A stretch of DNA of 34,925 nt, taken from Burkholderia sp. (lineage in GTDB: Bacteria > Pseudomonadota > Gammaproteobacteria > Burkholderiales > Burkholderiaceae). This document shows, in pieces, positions 17,979 through 26,453 of this stretch (positions are counted from its first letter, which is position 1; each line of letters begins with the position of its first letter). Below the pieces are notes generated by a model. It saw only the letters and a list, made by a program, of their open reading frames with translations, did not search any database and had not been told where the DNA came from. Location: contig JAQGMD010000322.1 of NCBI GenBank assembly GCA_028292565.1, positions 1-34,925 of the forward strand, in the 5' to 3' direction. A program made the position numbers and the translations under genes.

Positions 17979-18011
17979 CGTAGAGTGGACACGGGGGGTT
18001 GCCACCCTACG
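17979..18011. repeat. Hairpin CGTAGAGTGG...CCACCCTACG
   Basis: The 10-bp arms have one mismatch in DNA, which becomes a G-U pair in the minus-strand RNA. The TAGGGTGG...CCACCCTA type of hairpin is common in proteobacterial intergenic DNA. It lies 37 bp after the flavoprotein stop and has no T-tract. Confidence 0.4.
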
Positions 18012-18048
18012 CGTATGTTTAGCCGTGGAATAAGCCCTACTGCGAGCC

Positions 18049-19287
18049 CTACTGCGCCCCCGGCACCGCTTCAACTTTCGGCGGGATGGAACGTGCGCCT
18101 GCCTCGCGCGCGAGATGCCGCGAAATGCGCTGACAGGCAAACTCCGCGCCCACTGCAAAGCGCATCACCGGTCCGAAGCTGGTAGCCGTTATCGGCCCCG
18201 CGAAATACAATCCCGGCACCGACGATTCAAAATTTCCCGACAGCCGCGGCGACTGTCCGATGAGCTTCAGTTGTTCGAGGATGTCGAGACTCAGGAACGG
18301 CAAGCGTTGTACGTCCGTCCTGTATCCAGTGGCCGTTATCACATGTTCGGCCGATACCTGGCGCGTGGCGCCGTCGACTCCCACCAGGCCGAGCTCCACG
18401 CGTCCGCCGAAAGCCGTTGCCTCATGCAGATCGCAGCCGACGATGCGCGGCACAAACGTGGCGCGGTCTTTCATGAACCATCCACCCGCCGGCCCAAGGA
18501 ATCTTTTGACCGTGCGCAGGCGCAGGCGATCGGGCAGGTAGCGGTATAACCAGGGCACATCGGTGCACATCCGGTTCTTCCATCCGGCGCCAACGCCGGA
18601 CATCGGCGCACCCAGTCTCTGCAGCAGAGAACGCGACGGCGCTTCCTCATAGCCGAACCTGATCTCCGGCGCGCGCGCGATGAGCTGAACGCGCGCCTGC
18701 GCTTCGTGCAGCAACACTGCGATATCGATTGCGGATGCGCCGCTTCCGATCACCGCAACGTCCTTGCGCCGGAAGCGGCTGAACTCGTGATGCGTGGCGC
18801 TATGCGAACACAGTTCGGCAGGCAAGTGCGCTAGCGGCCGCGGCATATGCCGGAAGTAATCAATGCCTACCGCCAGCACCACTTTGCGGGTCCTGAATGC
18901 AATGCCGCTTTCCATCAGCAACTCGAATCCCCCGGGAGCGCGATTGATCGTAACCAGCTTTTCATCTTCGAGTTGCGGCACCATGCGCTTCTGGAAAGCT
19001 ATGCCATAAGAAGTGAATGTATCGAGGCGCACCGGCAAGCCGATGTCCTGGTAGGGAATGCCATGCTCCTTGCAGAATCGCTCGAGAGTAAACGTTCGGC
19101 CGGGATCGTAGAGGTTGGAGGCGAATCCCGCCGATTTCAGCAACATCTCTTTCGGCATCGATGTCAGCCAGCTATGCATCGGGCTGCCGATGATGCGGAA
19201 ATCCAGGCCGAGCTCGCGCAGGTAGGCGGCTATCGACAAACCATAAGGGCCGGCTCCAACGATCGTGATATCGGTCGCAACAGTCAT
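18049..19287 (-). CDS. FAD-dependent monooxygenase-like oxidoreductase
   Basis: This 412-aa flavoprotein has two Rossmann motifs: GAGPYGLS (residues 11-18) for FAD and VIGSGASAID (179-188) for NAD(P)H. The VITATGYRTD segment of flavin monooxygenases and ornithine/lysine N-hydroxylases is also present. It probably oxidises or hydroxylates a small molecule in the cytosol; the substrate is not readable. ATG 19287 was chosen because GAAGGAGAG lies just upstream; 15 more residues would be possible but without a ribosome site. It is a single-gene unit between the EPS operon and the lipoprotein gene, on the same strand as both. Whether it serves the polymer or is a passenger gene is unclear. Confidence 0.8.
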   Translation of the reverse strand: MTVATDITIVGAGPYGLSIAAYLRELGLDFRIIGSPMHSWLTSMPKEMLLKSAGFASNLYDPGRTFTLERFCKEHGIPYQDIGLPVRLDTFTSYGIAFQKRMVPQLEDEKLVTINRAPGGFELLMESGIAFRTRKVVLAVGIDYFRHMPRPLAHLPAELCSHSATHHEFSRFRRKDVAVIGSGASAIDIAVLLHEAQARVQLIARAPEIRFGYEEAPSRSLLQRLGAPMSGVGAGWKNRMCTDVPWLYRYLPDRLRLRTVKRFLGPAGGWFMKDRATFVPRIVGCDLHEATAFGGRVELGLVGVDGATRQVSAEHVITATGYRTDVQRLPFLSLDILEQLKLIGQSPRLSGNFESSVPGLYFAGPITATSFGPVMRFAVGAEFACQRISRHLAREAGARSIPPKVEAVPGAQ

Positions 19288-19685
19288 GGTTGATCTCTCC
19301 TTCGGCAGGACGTGGCGTGTCGTTGAAGACACGGTTGTTACCCGATGTCTGTATCAGGCAGTGGGGAAGACGTACTTCGGCGCAGGTGGTGCCTTCGGGA
19401 TTTGTTCACTGTGTTCGAGTTGACACGTGGGTTCCCTGTTGAATCAGCGTGTCCTCCATTCGCCCGGCGAAGAACCGCTGTACATAGCGTAGAAAAAGCC
19501 GGCCGGTCGGTCTTGTGGTGAATCAAACGGGATTTGGTGCATGCGCCATAAAAGCTCAGCAAATGAAAAAACCAGCCCCGTATTGGCGGCTGGTTCTTCC
19601 TCAGTTTGAGCGTTGCTTCAGTTATCCGGTCAATGAGTTGATGTTACACGGCAGGTCCAATCTGCTCGTCGACCGAATAATGAAA
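19288..19685. other. Intergenic region between lipoprotein and flavoprotein genes
   Basis: These 398 bp hold the lipoprotein gene's terminator at 19566-19596 and presumably the flavoprotein promoter. No recognisable coding sequence is present, and I could not identify promoter boxes with confidence. Confidence 0.5.
19566..19596 (-). terminator. Intrinsic terminator of the lipoprotein gene
   Basis: On the minus strand AACCAGCC pairs perfectly with GGCTGGTT across a 10-nt loop, and a run of T follows (TTTTTT ending the right arm). This is a classic rho-independent terminator, about 90 bp after the stop of the lipoprotein gene. Confidence 0.85.
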
Positions 19686-20954
19686 TTACTTGAATGCCGG
19701 CGCCAGCGGCTGGCGTGGTGTACCGCCGCCACCGATGTTGCTCGAGCTGTTGTTGCTTACGACGTTGAGCGCTTTTACCAAACGCTGCATGTCACGCGAC
19801 CACGGCGTGTTGTTGATCACACGCTGTTCGAAATCGAAGCCCCAATCGGATTTGAACTGGTCACGTACGGAACCATCGGGACCCTGCTCGGCGTTGAGCG
19901 CGAATGCCGGTCCGTAGGTGTCGTCGACGACATAGCCGCCGTAGTTCTGGAAGGTCCAGGCAAGCTGTTTGGCCGGCTGGGTTTCGAGGCCCAGCTTGGA
20001 CAGGTCGACGGAGGCCGGGATCGCAAGAAGCGCACCCATTTTCATGTTGCTGTTGCTGTTGCCGCCGTTGGTACCGTAGTGTCCAACAGCATAGCTGTCA
20101 GCTGCGGTCGCAGGCCAACGGTAGCAGTCGTTCCAGGAGTTGCATTTGAAGAGCGCCTGTTTTGCAAAGACGTTGACCTTCAGCGCGTGTTTCGGGCCTG
20201 GCTGACCCGGACGCAACTCACCTACGCGAATCGAACCACCGATAGCCGACATGCGCGAACCGCCGTGCGAACCGTAGATGCCGTCGCCATAGATATCAAC
20301 GCTGTCGAATTTCACCAGGCTGGTCGCGTCCTTGCCTGACCAGCAGCGTGTGAAAGGCTGCATATGGATCAGGCTGCGGCCATCCGATGCGAGGAATACC
20401 GCAGAACTGTTCTCACCGTTATGGGGAACCACGAAGTCGGCCGGCATCGGGACTTGCGTCAACAGGCCACCGGTTGCACCGCATCGATCCTTGCCGGTCC
20501 AGCCGGCATCGCTGTAGTAGACCTTGGTCTGCGGCGCGTTCGGACGGAGGACGATTTTCTCATCGTCGATTTGCGGCATCGGGGCCCATTGGTCGTCGCC
20601 CGGCGTACCGGACAGATTCGCAGGCACGTATTTCGCGCCGCTACCGATAGGCATATTCCAGATGCTGTTTTGCGCGAACGGCCATTTCACTGGATCGCGT
20701 TTCTCTGCTGGTGCTTCGGTCGGGGCCGGAGCTGGTGCCGGGGCTGGGGCTGGTGCTGGTGCCGGTGCCGGAGCAGGGGCGGGTGCCGGCTCGGGCACCG
20801 GGGTTGGGGTCGGCGTCGGTGCGGGCGCAGGCGCCGGCGCAGGAACCGGTACCGGAGATTGTGTTGGAATCTTCGGTATTGCGGGGCCGTTGCCTCCGCA
20901 GGCGGCGAGGGTCAGGCTCAGCACTAAAAGGGATGGGTATGCTACACGTTTCAA
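19686..20954 (-). CDS. Lipoprotein with long Pro-Ala linker and unknown globular domain
   Basis: This 422-aa protein has a lipoprotein signal (hydrophobic residues 8-16, lipobox LAAC, acylated Cys19). A Pro-Ala/Pro-Thr linker of about 49 residues (34-82) follows, then a globular domain of about 330 residues. That domain has several cysteines (e.g. KDRCGATGG, FTRCWSG, FKCNSWNDCYRWP) and aromatic motifs such as NSIWNMPIGSGA, IYGDGIYGSHGGSRM and AVGHYGTNGG. I do not recognise its family; a surface glycan-binding or glycan-active domain is a guess. The start is a TTG with AGGAG 9 nt upstream. It has its own terminator. Such linkers typically hold a domain away from the membrane, through peptidoglycan or capsule. 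Confidence 0.82.
   Translation of the reverse strand: MKRVAYPSLLVLSLTLAACGGNGPAIPKIPTQSPVPVPAPAPAPAPTPTPTPVPEPAPAPAPAPAPAPAPAPAPAPAPTEAPAEKRDPVKWPFAQNSIWNMPIGSGAKYVPANLSGTPGDDQWAPMPQIDDEKIVLRPNAPQTKVYYSDAGWTGKDRCGATGGLLTQVPMPADFVVPHNGENSSAVFLASDGRSLIHMQPFTRCWSGKDATSLVKFDSVDIYGDGIYGSHGGSRMSAIGGSIRVGELRPGQPGPKHALKVNVFAKQALFKCNSWNDCYRWPATAADSYAVGHYGTNGGNSNSNMKMGALLAIPASVDLSKLGLETQPAKQLAWTFQNYGGYVVDDTYGPAFALNAEQGPDGSVRDQFKSDWGFDFEQRVINNTPWSRDMQRLVKALNVVSNNSSSNIGGGGTPRQPLAPAFK
20709..20855 (-). repeat. Low-complexity Pro-Ala coding repeat
   Basis: A degenerate 6-bp tandem array coding alternating Pro and Ala (with Thr, Val and Glu interruptions) lies inside the lipoprotein gene. The unit is a multiple of three, so slippage would change linker length without shifting the frame. 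The Gly-Ala-rich plus-strand open frame over it is a shadow of this repeat. Confidence 0.8.
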
Positions 20955-21380
20955 AACAGGTCACTCCTACAACGGTGATTCGTAAAAATTATTTTTCCCG
21001 GTTGGGAAGGGATGAGAAGTTGTCGTGAGACAGACTCATGAAACGCCGGCGATCGCGTCGACAAGCAGTTGTCGCTTTTCGATCACCATCAGGCGTTTTA
21101 TTTTGCTTTCACTGCGGAAGCGAAAGGCATGTTGAAGACCTTTCCCCTCAGCATAAAGTTCCGACGAGAATATTTGCCGCGCAACTTTTTTCCCGACGTT
21201 CACGCATCGTTCGATGAACACTCGGTTTCTATTGATGGGCGCATGAGGAGATGCGTCGAGGGACACTTGGTTTTCATTGTGTGTTTTCGAAGCTGCGCCT
21301 CGGTTCTTGATGTCTCGCAGTCGTGTGAAAAACGTTTCGGGTTAAGGTCCGGTTATCGCCAGCAGCTGCGGATCTCGCGT
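20955..21380. other. Divergent intergenic region, lipoprotein / FemAB-like gene
   Basis: These 426 bp lie between divergent starts and should hold both promoters. The AGGAG for the lipoprotein is beside 20964. The plus-strand frame of the FemAB-like gene stays open back to 21069, but that stretch reads as Phe/Cys/Arg-rich sequence unlike the family and lacks a ribosome site. I treat it as non-coding. It is less GC-rich than its neighbours. Confidence 0.45.
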
Positions 21381-22322
21381 ATGAAAAACAGTTATCGAAT
21401 TCGTCCTGTGCAAGATGTGCAGGAGTGGGAAGAATGTTTCAACGCGATCCAGAGACCGCACTTGATGCAATCGCATGCGTATGGCGAAGCGAAGAAGCAT
21501 GCGCAGCAATGGCATATCAATCGCTACATCTTCGAGCGGTCGGGAACGCCGGTAGCAATCTGTCAGGTGCTGGAGAAAAGACTGGTGGGATTGCGGATAG
21601 CGTCACGCATCAACCGCGGTCCATTGTTTGTTGACGAAGCACCGACATGCAGCGTCCGGCAGAACGTATTGCAACTGATCCGCGACCGCTGGAAGATGTT
21701 GCGGAGCGGACCGTTGCTGATTGCGCCGGCGCTCGACGTGTCCGAAGAAAACAGAAGCGTGCTGACGCAACTGGGATTCAGGGACAGGAAAAAATATTGT
21801 CATTGCTCGGCGCTCGTCGACCTGCGTCCTGCAGAAAGCGAAATGCGGAAGCGGCTCGCGTCAAACTGGCGCAATCACCTGAAGCTGGCCGAACGCAGCG
21901 GGCTCGAATTTCGCACATCGAATACTGCCGAATCCGTCGAGTGGATGCTCGACCGTCATGTCGAAAACATGCAATCGAAGAATTTCCACGGCCCTGAGAG
22001 GGCGCTGTTGAGGGCGCTTTACCTTGCGAGGCCCGACGACTTCCTTGTCCTGCAGGCGGTCTTCGAAGGCGAACCCGTGGCCGGCATGATACTGGCCCGC
22101 TGCGGACAGAAAGCCGAGTACTACATAGGGTGGTTCGGCGCAGCGGGGAGGAAATACAACTGCGGGAATTTTTTGTGCTGGAACGCTGCGCTTGAGATGA
22201 AAAAGGTGGGGTGCACGTGGTTGGATTTAGGAGGGTTTGGCTCGAACGATAAGTTCGGGCATTTCAAGCAGGGGATGCGGGGGACGGAGTATCAGTTGAT
22301 TGGGGAGTGGGTTTGTTTTTAG
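21381..22322 (+). CDS. FemAB/GNAT-like aminoacyl- or acyltransferase
   Basis: This 313-aa protein resembles the FemAB/FemX-type double-GNAT proteins, which transfer amino acids from aminoacyl-tRNA in peptidoglycan bridge formation and have relatives in EPS loci. Readable motifs are HLMQSHAYGEAKK near the N terminus, RLASNWRNHLKLAERSG in the middle, and CWNAALEMKKVGCTWLDLGG plus FGHFKQGMRGTEYQLIGEW at the C terminus. The ATG at 21381 fits the family start; its ribosome site is poor. It converges with the ATP-grasp gene. A role in attaching an amino acid or acyl group to the EPS repeat unit is an inference from context. No signal peptide is present. Confidence 0.78.
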   Translation: MKNSYRIRPVQDVQEWEECFNAIQRPHLMQSHAYGEAKKHAQQWHINRYIFERSGTPVAICQVLEKRLVGLRIASRINRGPLFVDEAPTCSVRQNVLQLIRDRWKMLRSGPLLIAPALDVSEENRSVLTQLGFRDRKKYCHCSALVDLRPAESEMRKRLASNWRNHLKLAERSGLEFRTSNTAESVEWMLDRHVENMQSKNFHGPERALLRALYLARPDDFLVLQAVFEGEPVAGMILARCGQKAEYYIGWFGAAGRKYNCGNFLCWNAALEMKKVGCTWLDLGGFGSNDKFGHFKQGMRGTEYQLIGEWVCF

Positions 22323-22372
22323 GGGGACGCTGTAACGCGGCTGGCGTATCGCGCAGCCTCGCTGTACCGGTT

Positions 22373-23557
22373 TTAGTGATTCCCGGACCCAATCGCGGTT
22401 TGAACAGAAGGCCTGACGGATGACGTAAGCGGCGGCCCTGAAGCCACCGTCAGCTGACTCCGATGCCCGACAACCACCAGCAACAGCGCCTTCGCTGAAG
22501 CGACAAATATGCTGACGTCAAACATCATCCTGCGCATCATCCTGCCGCGATGACCGGAATCCGTTAGCGCATAGCGCCACGAACGTGGCCGGAACAGCGG
22601 ATGGTAATAAGTATCTGCGACGCCGGACGTCAAAGTGCGCACGCCACGCGCATGCAGAGGCGGCTCCAGGCTCTCCGCGACAAAATTCAGGCCACACCAT
22701 ACGGACGCCAGCAAGGTACGCCAGAACCGCGGGTTGGACTCGAGCAGGTACACCACGCCGGTATCATCTTCGATGCGCGCATCGACATTCATCACGCCGT
22801 GGTAGCCGATCTCTCTTGCGATCGTGTGCGCGACGCCCTGCAGGTAGTCGCTGGAAAAGAATTTGATCTTCGACCCCACCAGTTGCTGCTCTACCGGTTG
22901 CTGGATCGCCATGGCCATGAGCCTGCCGCGTATCGACAACAGGTTCAGGCCGACGTCGGTGCCGCGGATGTATTGCTGCGCAATCAGCGGGCCGTAGCGG
23001 TAGTCGCGGTTATTGCGGATCTTGCGGTTGTAATCGGACTCGCTGGCAATCACATGCACGCCATACGAGCCCTGTTCGTTCACCGGCTTGACCACGAACG
23101 GGGTACCCAGCTGCCTCGCCGTCGCTGAAAAATCCAGTTCGTGTTTTGTACCGATATGGCGCGTCAGCGGCGTATTCAGCCCGTGCTCCTTGCAGAACTG
23201 GTAGAAGCGCCACTTGTCCTCGAGGCGATCGAGCATTGAGGTATCCGGTGCGGGAATAATGGCGACTCCCACACGAGCGCGCACACGGTTCACCATTCTC
23301 GTTCCCGGACAGTCGGCCGGGATCAGTACAAGATCGGGCGAAGTCTGCGCGAGCAGGTGGATGCTGTCGACCAACCTGTCGTCATCCTCGCCGTAGAAGT
23401 TGACTTCCATGTAGCCGGAACACAGGCTGGAGAAACGCAGCAGCCTCGTTCCCCTGGCGCAGACGACGATGCAGTTCGCCTCGGTAAAGCTGTGTATGGC
23501 CAGCAGTACCTGCATTACAACAGGCTTGCCCTGGGCGATGATAACGAAGGTCCTCAT
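22373..23557 (-). CDS. ATP-grasp carboxylate-amine/thiol ligase-like protein
   Basis: This 394-aa protein has the ATP-grasp layout. An N-terminal Rossmann-like domain (TFVIIAQGKPVVMQVLLAI) is followed by the linker helix RLEDKWRFYQFCKEHGLNTP, the ATP-binding FVVKPVNEQGSYGV and the Mg/ATP motif LLESNPRFWRT near residue 280. The last 70 residues include a short hydrophobic stretch (SIFVASAKALLLVVV) that may contact the membrane. ATP-grasp ligases activate a carboxylate as an acyl-phosphate and join it to an amine or thiol. Because algD in this locus supplies uronic acid, amide formation on a uronate is one possibility, but nothing in the sequence fixes the substrate. GGTGA precedes the ATG. The gene is divergent from GNAT paralog B. 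Confidence 0.8.
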   Translation of the reverse strand: MRTFVIIAQGKPVVMQVLLAIHSFTEANCIVVCARGTRLLRFSSLCSGYMEVNFYGEDDDRLVDSIHLLAQTSPDLVLIPADCPGTRMVNRVRARVGVAIIPAPDTSMLDRLEDKWRFYQFCKEHGLNTPLTRHIGTKHELDFSATARQLGTPFVVKPVNEQGSYGVHVIASESDYNRKIRNNRDYRYGPLIAQQYIRGTDVGLNLLSIRGRLMAMAIQQPVEQQLVGSKIKFFSSDYLQGVAHTIAREIGYHGVMNVDARIEDDTGVVYLLESNPRFWRTLLASVWCGLNFVAESLEPPLHARGVRTLTSGVADTYYHPLFRPRSWRYALTDSGHRGRMMRRMMFDVSIFVASAKALLLVVVGHRSQLTVASGPPLTSSVRPSVQTAIGSGNH

Positions 23558-23758
23558 GGATTCACCATAGTCGAAGTAGATGCCGGCAATCCACTGTCGC
23601 TTTCGCTGCGTTTTGCCGTCCCACCGCTCAAATATATCGGTATATCGCGCCGAGAAAAAACCAAAAGTCGGGCGCGTTGATACCCCTCAAAGCCGCAAGC
23701 GGACTCCCTGCCTACCGTGATACTCCAGCCAACTCCGACAAACTAACGGACGCGAAAA

Positions 23759-24877
23759 ATGCTGAAGCCAAAGAAGCCTGTGTCATCCGCCAATCCGGCA
23801 GTTCTGTACGAAACGATCACTATTTCCTGTCATGAAAGTGAAATACCTTTTTTCGTGGAACGGGAGCTTGAGAAGCTTTACGAAAACATCCACTGTTCAC
23901 TTGCTTTCCTCAGAAGGTTCCGCGCGTTGGACAATGTCAGCACCTACGTTGTTCGCAAAGGCGCGAGGCCGATTACCGTCTTACTTTTCAAGTGCGAAAA
24001 CGGCACGGCAACGGTCCTGAACGAGACCATCAAAATCGACGAACATGAAATCCATCGTTTTGCGGACTTTATGTTTGCCAGGTACAGGGGGATTGTGGTC
24101 ATCTCTTTTCATGCGATACAGACGACTATCGGCACGATGCCGTTTCCATCACAGAAGTGCGTCGAGACGGAAGACTTTTCCCTGAGATTGCCTGCCACGC
24201 CGGGCGAATATACGGCGCGCCTTGGCAAAGCCACCCGCGATTACATCAAGCGCTATAGCCGGCGTATCGTGCGCAGCTACCCTTCGTTTGCGTGCGAGTT
24301 CCGCCCGGGCAAAGACGTGGAGGAGCAAACCATCCGCGGCATCATCGCCATGTCGCGAAACAGGATCGAGGGGAAAAGAAAAAAATTTGCGCTGGATGAA
24401 CGGGAGGCGCAGGACATGATCGATCTTTCAAGAGCCTGCGGGTTCGTTCAGACCACGCTGATCGACGGCCGTTTATGCGCGGGCTCGCTGAGCTTTCGTG
24501 TCGGGTCGCATCAATATCTTTTCATCATCGCCCATGACCGGGAGTTCGATGAATTCCGGCTCGGGACAATCACGTATTACTTCACCATCTGCGAAAGCAT
24601 ACGCCACGGAGCAAAGGAATTTCACATGGGACGAGGGTGGTATGAATATAAACGCCGGCTGTTGGGCGTGCGGGAGGAATTCGATCGTCTCGTCATCTAT
24701 CGCTCATATTGGCACATGGCGCTTCAGTGCCGCCGGGTGGTGAAGACGACTTGCAGCGGCTATGTCCGGCGGATGAAGTTCCGGCTTCTGCACCCGCATA
24801 ACCAGAACAGCATCATGTCCCGTTTCGCGGTGAGTTTCCTGCACGTCGTGCACAGTCTGCGGCGAAACAAAAGATGA
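23759..24877 (+). CDS. GNAT / BioF2-like acyltransferase, paralog B
   Basis: This 372-aa paralog of the 7580 gene is colinear with it throughout. Shared blocks include LPATP-EYTA-LGKATR, SRACGFVQTTLIDGRLCAGS, LGTITYYFTICESI and LLGVREEFDRLVIYRS. The same acyltransferase fold and probable link to the polysaccharide apply. The termini diverge most; the tail is again basic (SLRRNKR). The ribosome site is weak. It starts the plus-strand half of the EPS locus, 132 bp before the CapK-like gene, and could be co-transcribed with it. Two diverged copies suggest two acylation sites or two donors, but this cannot be decided here. Confidence 0.7.
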   Translation: MLKPKKPVSSANPAVLYETITISCHESEIPFFVERELEKLYENIHCSLAFLRRFRALDNVSTYVVRKGARPITVLLFKCENGTATVLNETIKIDEHEIHRFADFMFARYRGIVVISFHAIQTTIGTMPFPSQKCVETEDFSLRLPATPGEYTARLGKATRDYIKRYSRRIVRSYPSFACEFRPGKDVEEQTIRGIIAMSRNRIEGKRKKFALDEREAQDMIDLSRACGFVQTTLIDGRLCAGSLSFRVGSHQYLFIIAHDREFDEFRLGTITYYFTICESIRHGAKEFHMGRGWYEYKRRLLGVREEFDRLVIYRSYWHMALQCRRVVKTTCSGYVRRMKFRLLHPHNQNSIMSRFAVSFLHVVHSLRRNKR

Positions 24878-25009
24878 CCTGAACAAAATCGCAGCAGCAA
24901 CCCATTGAACCCGTCGGTGCAAGCACCTCCACAAGCTTGATTGATATCGAAAGAATCAATCGGTTATCAGCTACGTTGAATGCATCGGCACTTATACAAG
25001 TGAAGGACC

Positions 25010-26440
25010 ATGGCCGTTGAAGACTTGCTCCATCCACTGCTCTCGTCTTATCTGGGTTCCCCGCAATGGGTCAAGACCTCGATCGGCCGGGCTTATTCCA
25101 TGCTGCCGGTTTCCTGGCGGCGTGGCCGGCATTACTCGCGTTTCCTGCGCGAAGCGGGTCTGCAATCCGCGACCGACATCCGCCAGCTCGCGTCGGAAAA
25201 ACTCGCGTGTAGCCTGCGCCATGCAATGGAGGCTGTGCCGGCGTACCGGGAATATCGCGGGCTCATCGGTAAGCTCGATGCACCGGAAACGATATTGCGG
25301 GAATTGCCCCTTATTTCCAAGGAAGACATCAAGCGCGACTTGCAGTGCTTTGTCTCTACCCGCATCGACCCGGCGCTGAAAATGAAAGTGTTTACGGGCG
25401 GCTCGACTGCGGTGCCGTTGACGTTCTATCTGCACAAAGGGATAACGCGCGCCAAGGAGTATGCGTTCATGGAATGTTTCCATCGACGTGTTGGACTGAA
25501 CGGGCGCGAGGTGGTGCTGGCTATGCGCGGCCACGCAGTGCCGGGGGCTGTACGCAACCGGCTATGGATGTATGAACCGATCAAGAAGCAGTTGATCCTG
25601 AGTTCCGACCACCTGGGGCGCGCATTCATGCCGCAGTATGTAAAGGCGATGCGTGAATGGAAGCCGGTATGGATCCAGGCATATCCCTCCGCCATCCATC
25701 CGCTCGCGCTGTGGCTGAGGGACAATCCGGCGCCCGACGTGGCGCAACGGGTGAAGGGCATCATGCTGTTTTCGGAGAATGTGCTCGACCATCAGGTCAG
25801 CCTGATCAGGGAAGTATTTTCCTGCGCGGTGCTGCGCCATTACGGCCACTCGGAGCGCGTGCTGATGGCGGCCAGCATGCCCGATGACGATCGCTATTTT
25901 TTCTGGCCGCAGTATGGTCACTTCGAACTGGTCGACCAGGCCGGCAAGCCTGTGACCCGCCCCGGCATGGCGGGCGAGATCGTCGGCACCGGTTTCGACA
26001 ACGAGGTCATGCCGTTGATTCGTTATCGAACGGGCGACATTGCCACGCTGAGCGACCATACGCATCCGTTGCTGCCCGGCTTTGCGTCCGTGGAGAGGAT
26101 CGAAGGCAGGCTGCAGGAATTCGTCGTGTGTCGCGACCGCCGGTTGATATCGGTGAATTCGATGACGGAGATTCCGAGGGATGAGGCGCTGGCAGGCATA
26201 GAGGCCATCCAGTTCGAGCAGCGCATCCCCGGCCATATCCTGCTGCGCATCGCGGCGCCGCACGGCTTGTCCGCCGCAGCCAGCTTCCGGTTCGCCCGCC
26301 GAATAGAAGGGAAAACGCAGGGAGGCTGCAGCGTGGAAGTGGTGCAGGTTGACTGCATCCCCCGCACCGCACGCGGCAAATCGCAGATGCTGATCCAGCA
26401 TCTCGACACGCGGCACTATTTCGCATCAGCGCTGCATTGA
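25010..26440 (+). CDS. PaaK/CapK-like adenylate-forming enzyme
   Basis: This 476-aa member of the phenylacetate-CoA-ligase-like group includes the CapK proteins of capsule loci. Signature parts are VFTGGSTAVPLTFYLHKG (adenylate-binding loop, about residues 125-142), RHYGHSERVLMAASMPDD, and IRYRTGDIATL with the ribose-contacting Asp. A small C-terminal lid domain follows. Family members activate a carboxylic acid as an acyl-adenylate; CapK-type members probably supply or transfer acyl groups to capsule sugars. The frame is closed by TGA two codons before the ATG, which limits start choice. AAGGA is only 2 nt from the ATG, so initiation may be inefficient. Thirteen bp separate it from the next gene. 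Confidence 0.82.
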   Translation: MAVEDLLHPLLSSYLGSPQWVKTSIGRAYSMLPVSWRRGRHYSRFLREAGLQSATDIRQLASEKLACSLRHAMEAVPAYREYRGLIGKLDAPETILRELPLISKEDIKRDLQCFVSTRIDPALKMKVFTGGSTAVPLTFYLHKGITRAKEYAFMECFHRRVGLNGREVVLAMRGHAVPGAVRNRLWMYEPIKKQLILSSDHLGRAFMPQYVKAMREWKPVWIQAYPSAIHPLALWLRDNPAPDVAQRVKGIMLFSENVLDHQVSLIREVFSCAVLRHYGHSERVLMAASMPDDDRYFFWPQYGHFELVDQAGKPVTRPGMAGEIVGTGFDNEVMPLIRYRTGDIATLSDHTHPLLPGFASVERIEGRLQEFVVCRDRRLISVNSMTEIPRDEALAGIEAIQFEQRIPGHILLRIAAPHGLSAAASFRFARRIEGKTQGGCSVEVVQVDCIPRTARGKSQMLIQHLDTRHYFASALH

Positions 26441-26453
26441 TGGGACACGGCAC

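Larger units (their letters stand above)
17507..18048. other. Intergenic region upstream of the EPS operon
   Basis: These 542 bp separate the flavoprotein gene from epsF on the minus strand and should hold the operon promoter. I found no convincing sigma-70 pair or sigma-54 box by eye. The half near the flavoprotein gene contains two hairpins at 17931-17948 and 17979-18011. The half near epsF contains a 64-codon minus-strand open frame (17710-17516), listed separately as doubtful. Confidence 0.5.

Noticed and set aside
17780..17992. A 70-codon minus-strand open frame between the flavoprotein and epsF
   Set aside because: It has no ribosome site or motif and overlaps the terminator-like hairpins.
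20524..20985. Plus-strand frame with a Gly-Ala repeat, resembling a structural protein
   Set aside because: It is the complement of the Pro-Ala linker of the lipoprotein, which has a lipobox, ribosome site and terminator.
21069..21380. N-terminal extension of the FemAB-like protein
   Set aside because: The extra 104 residues look unlike the family, and no ribosome site precedes them. The family start fits ATG 21381.
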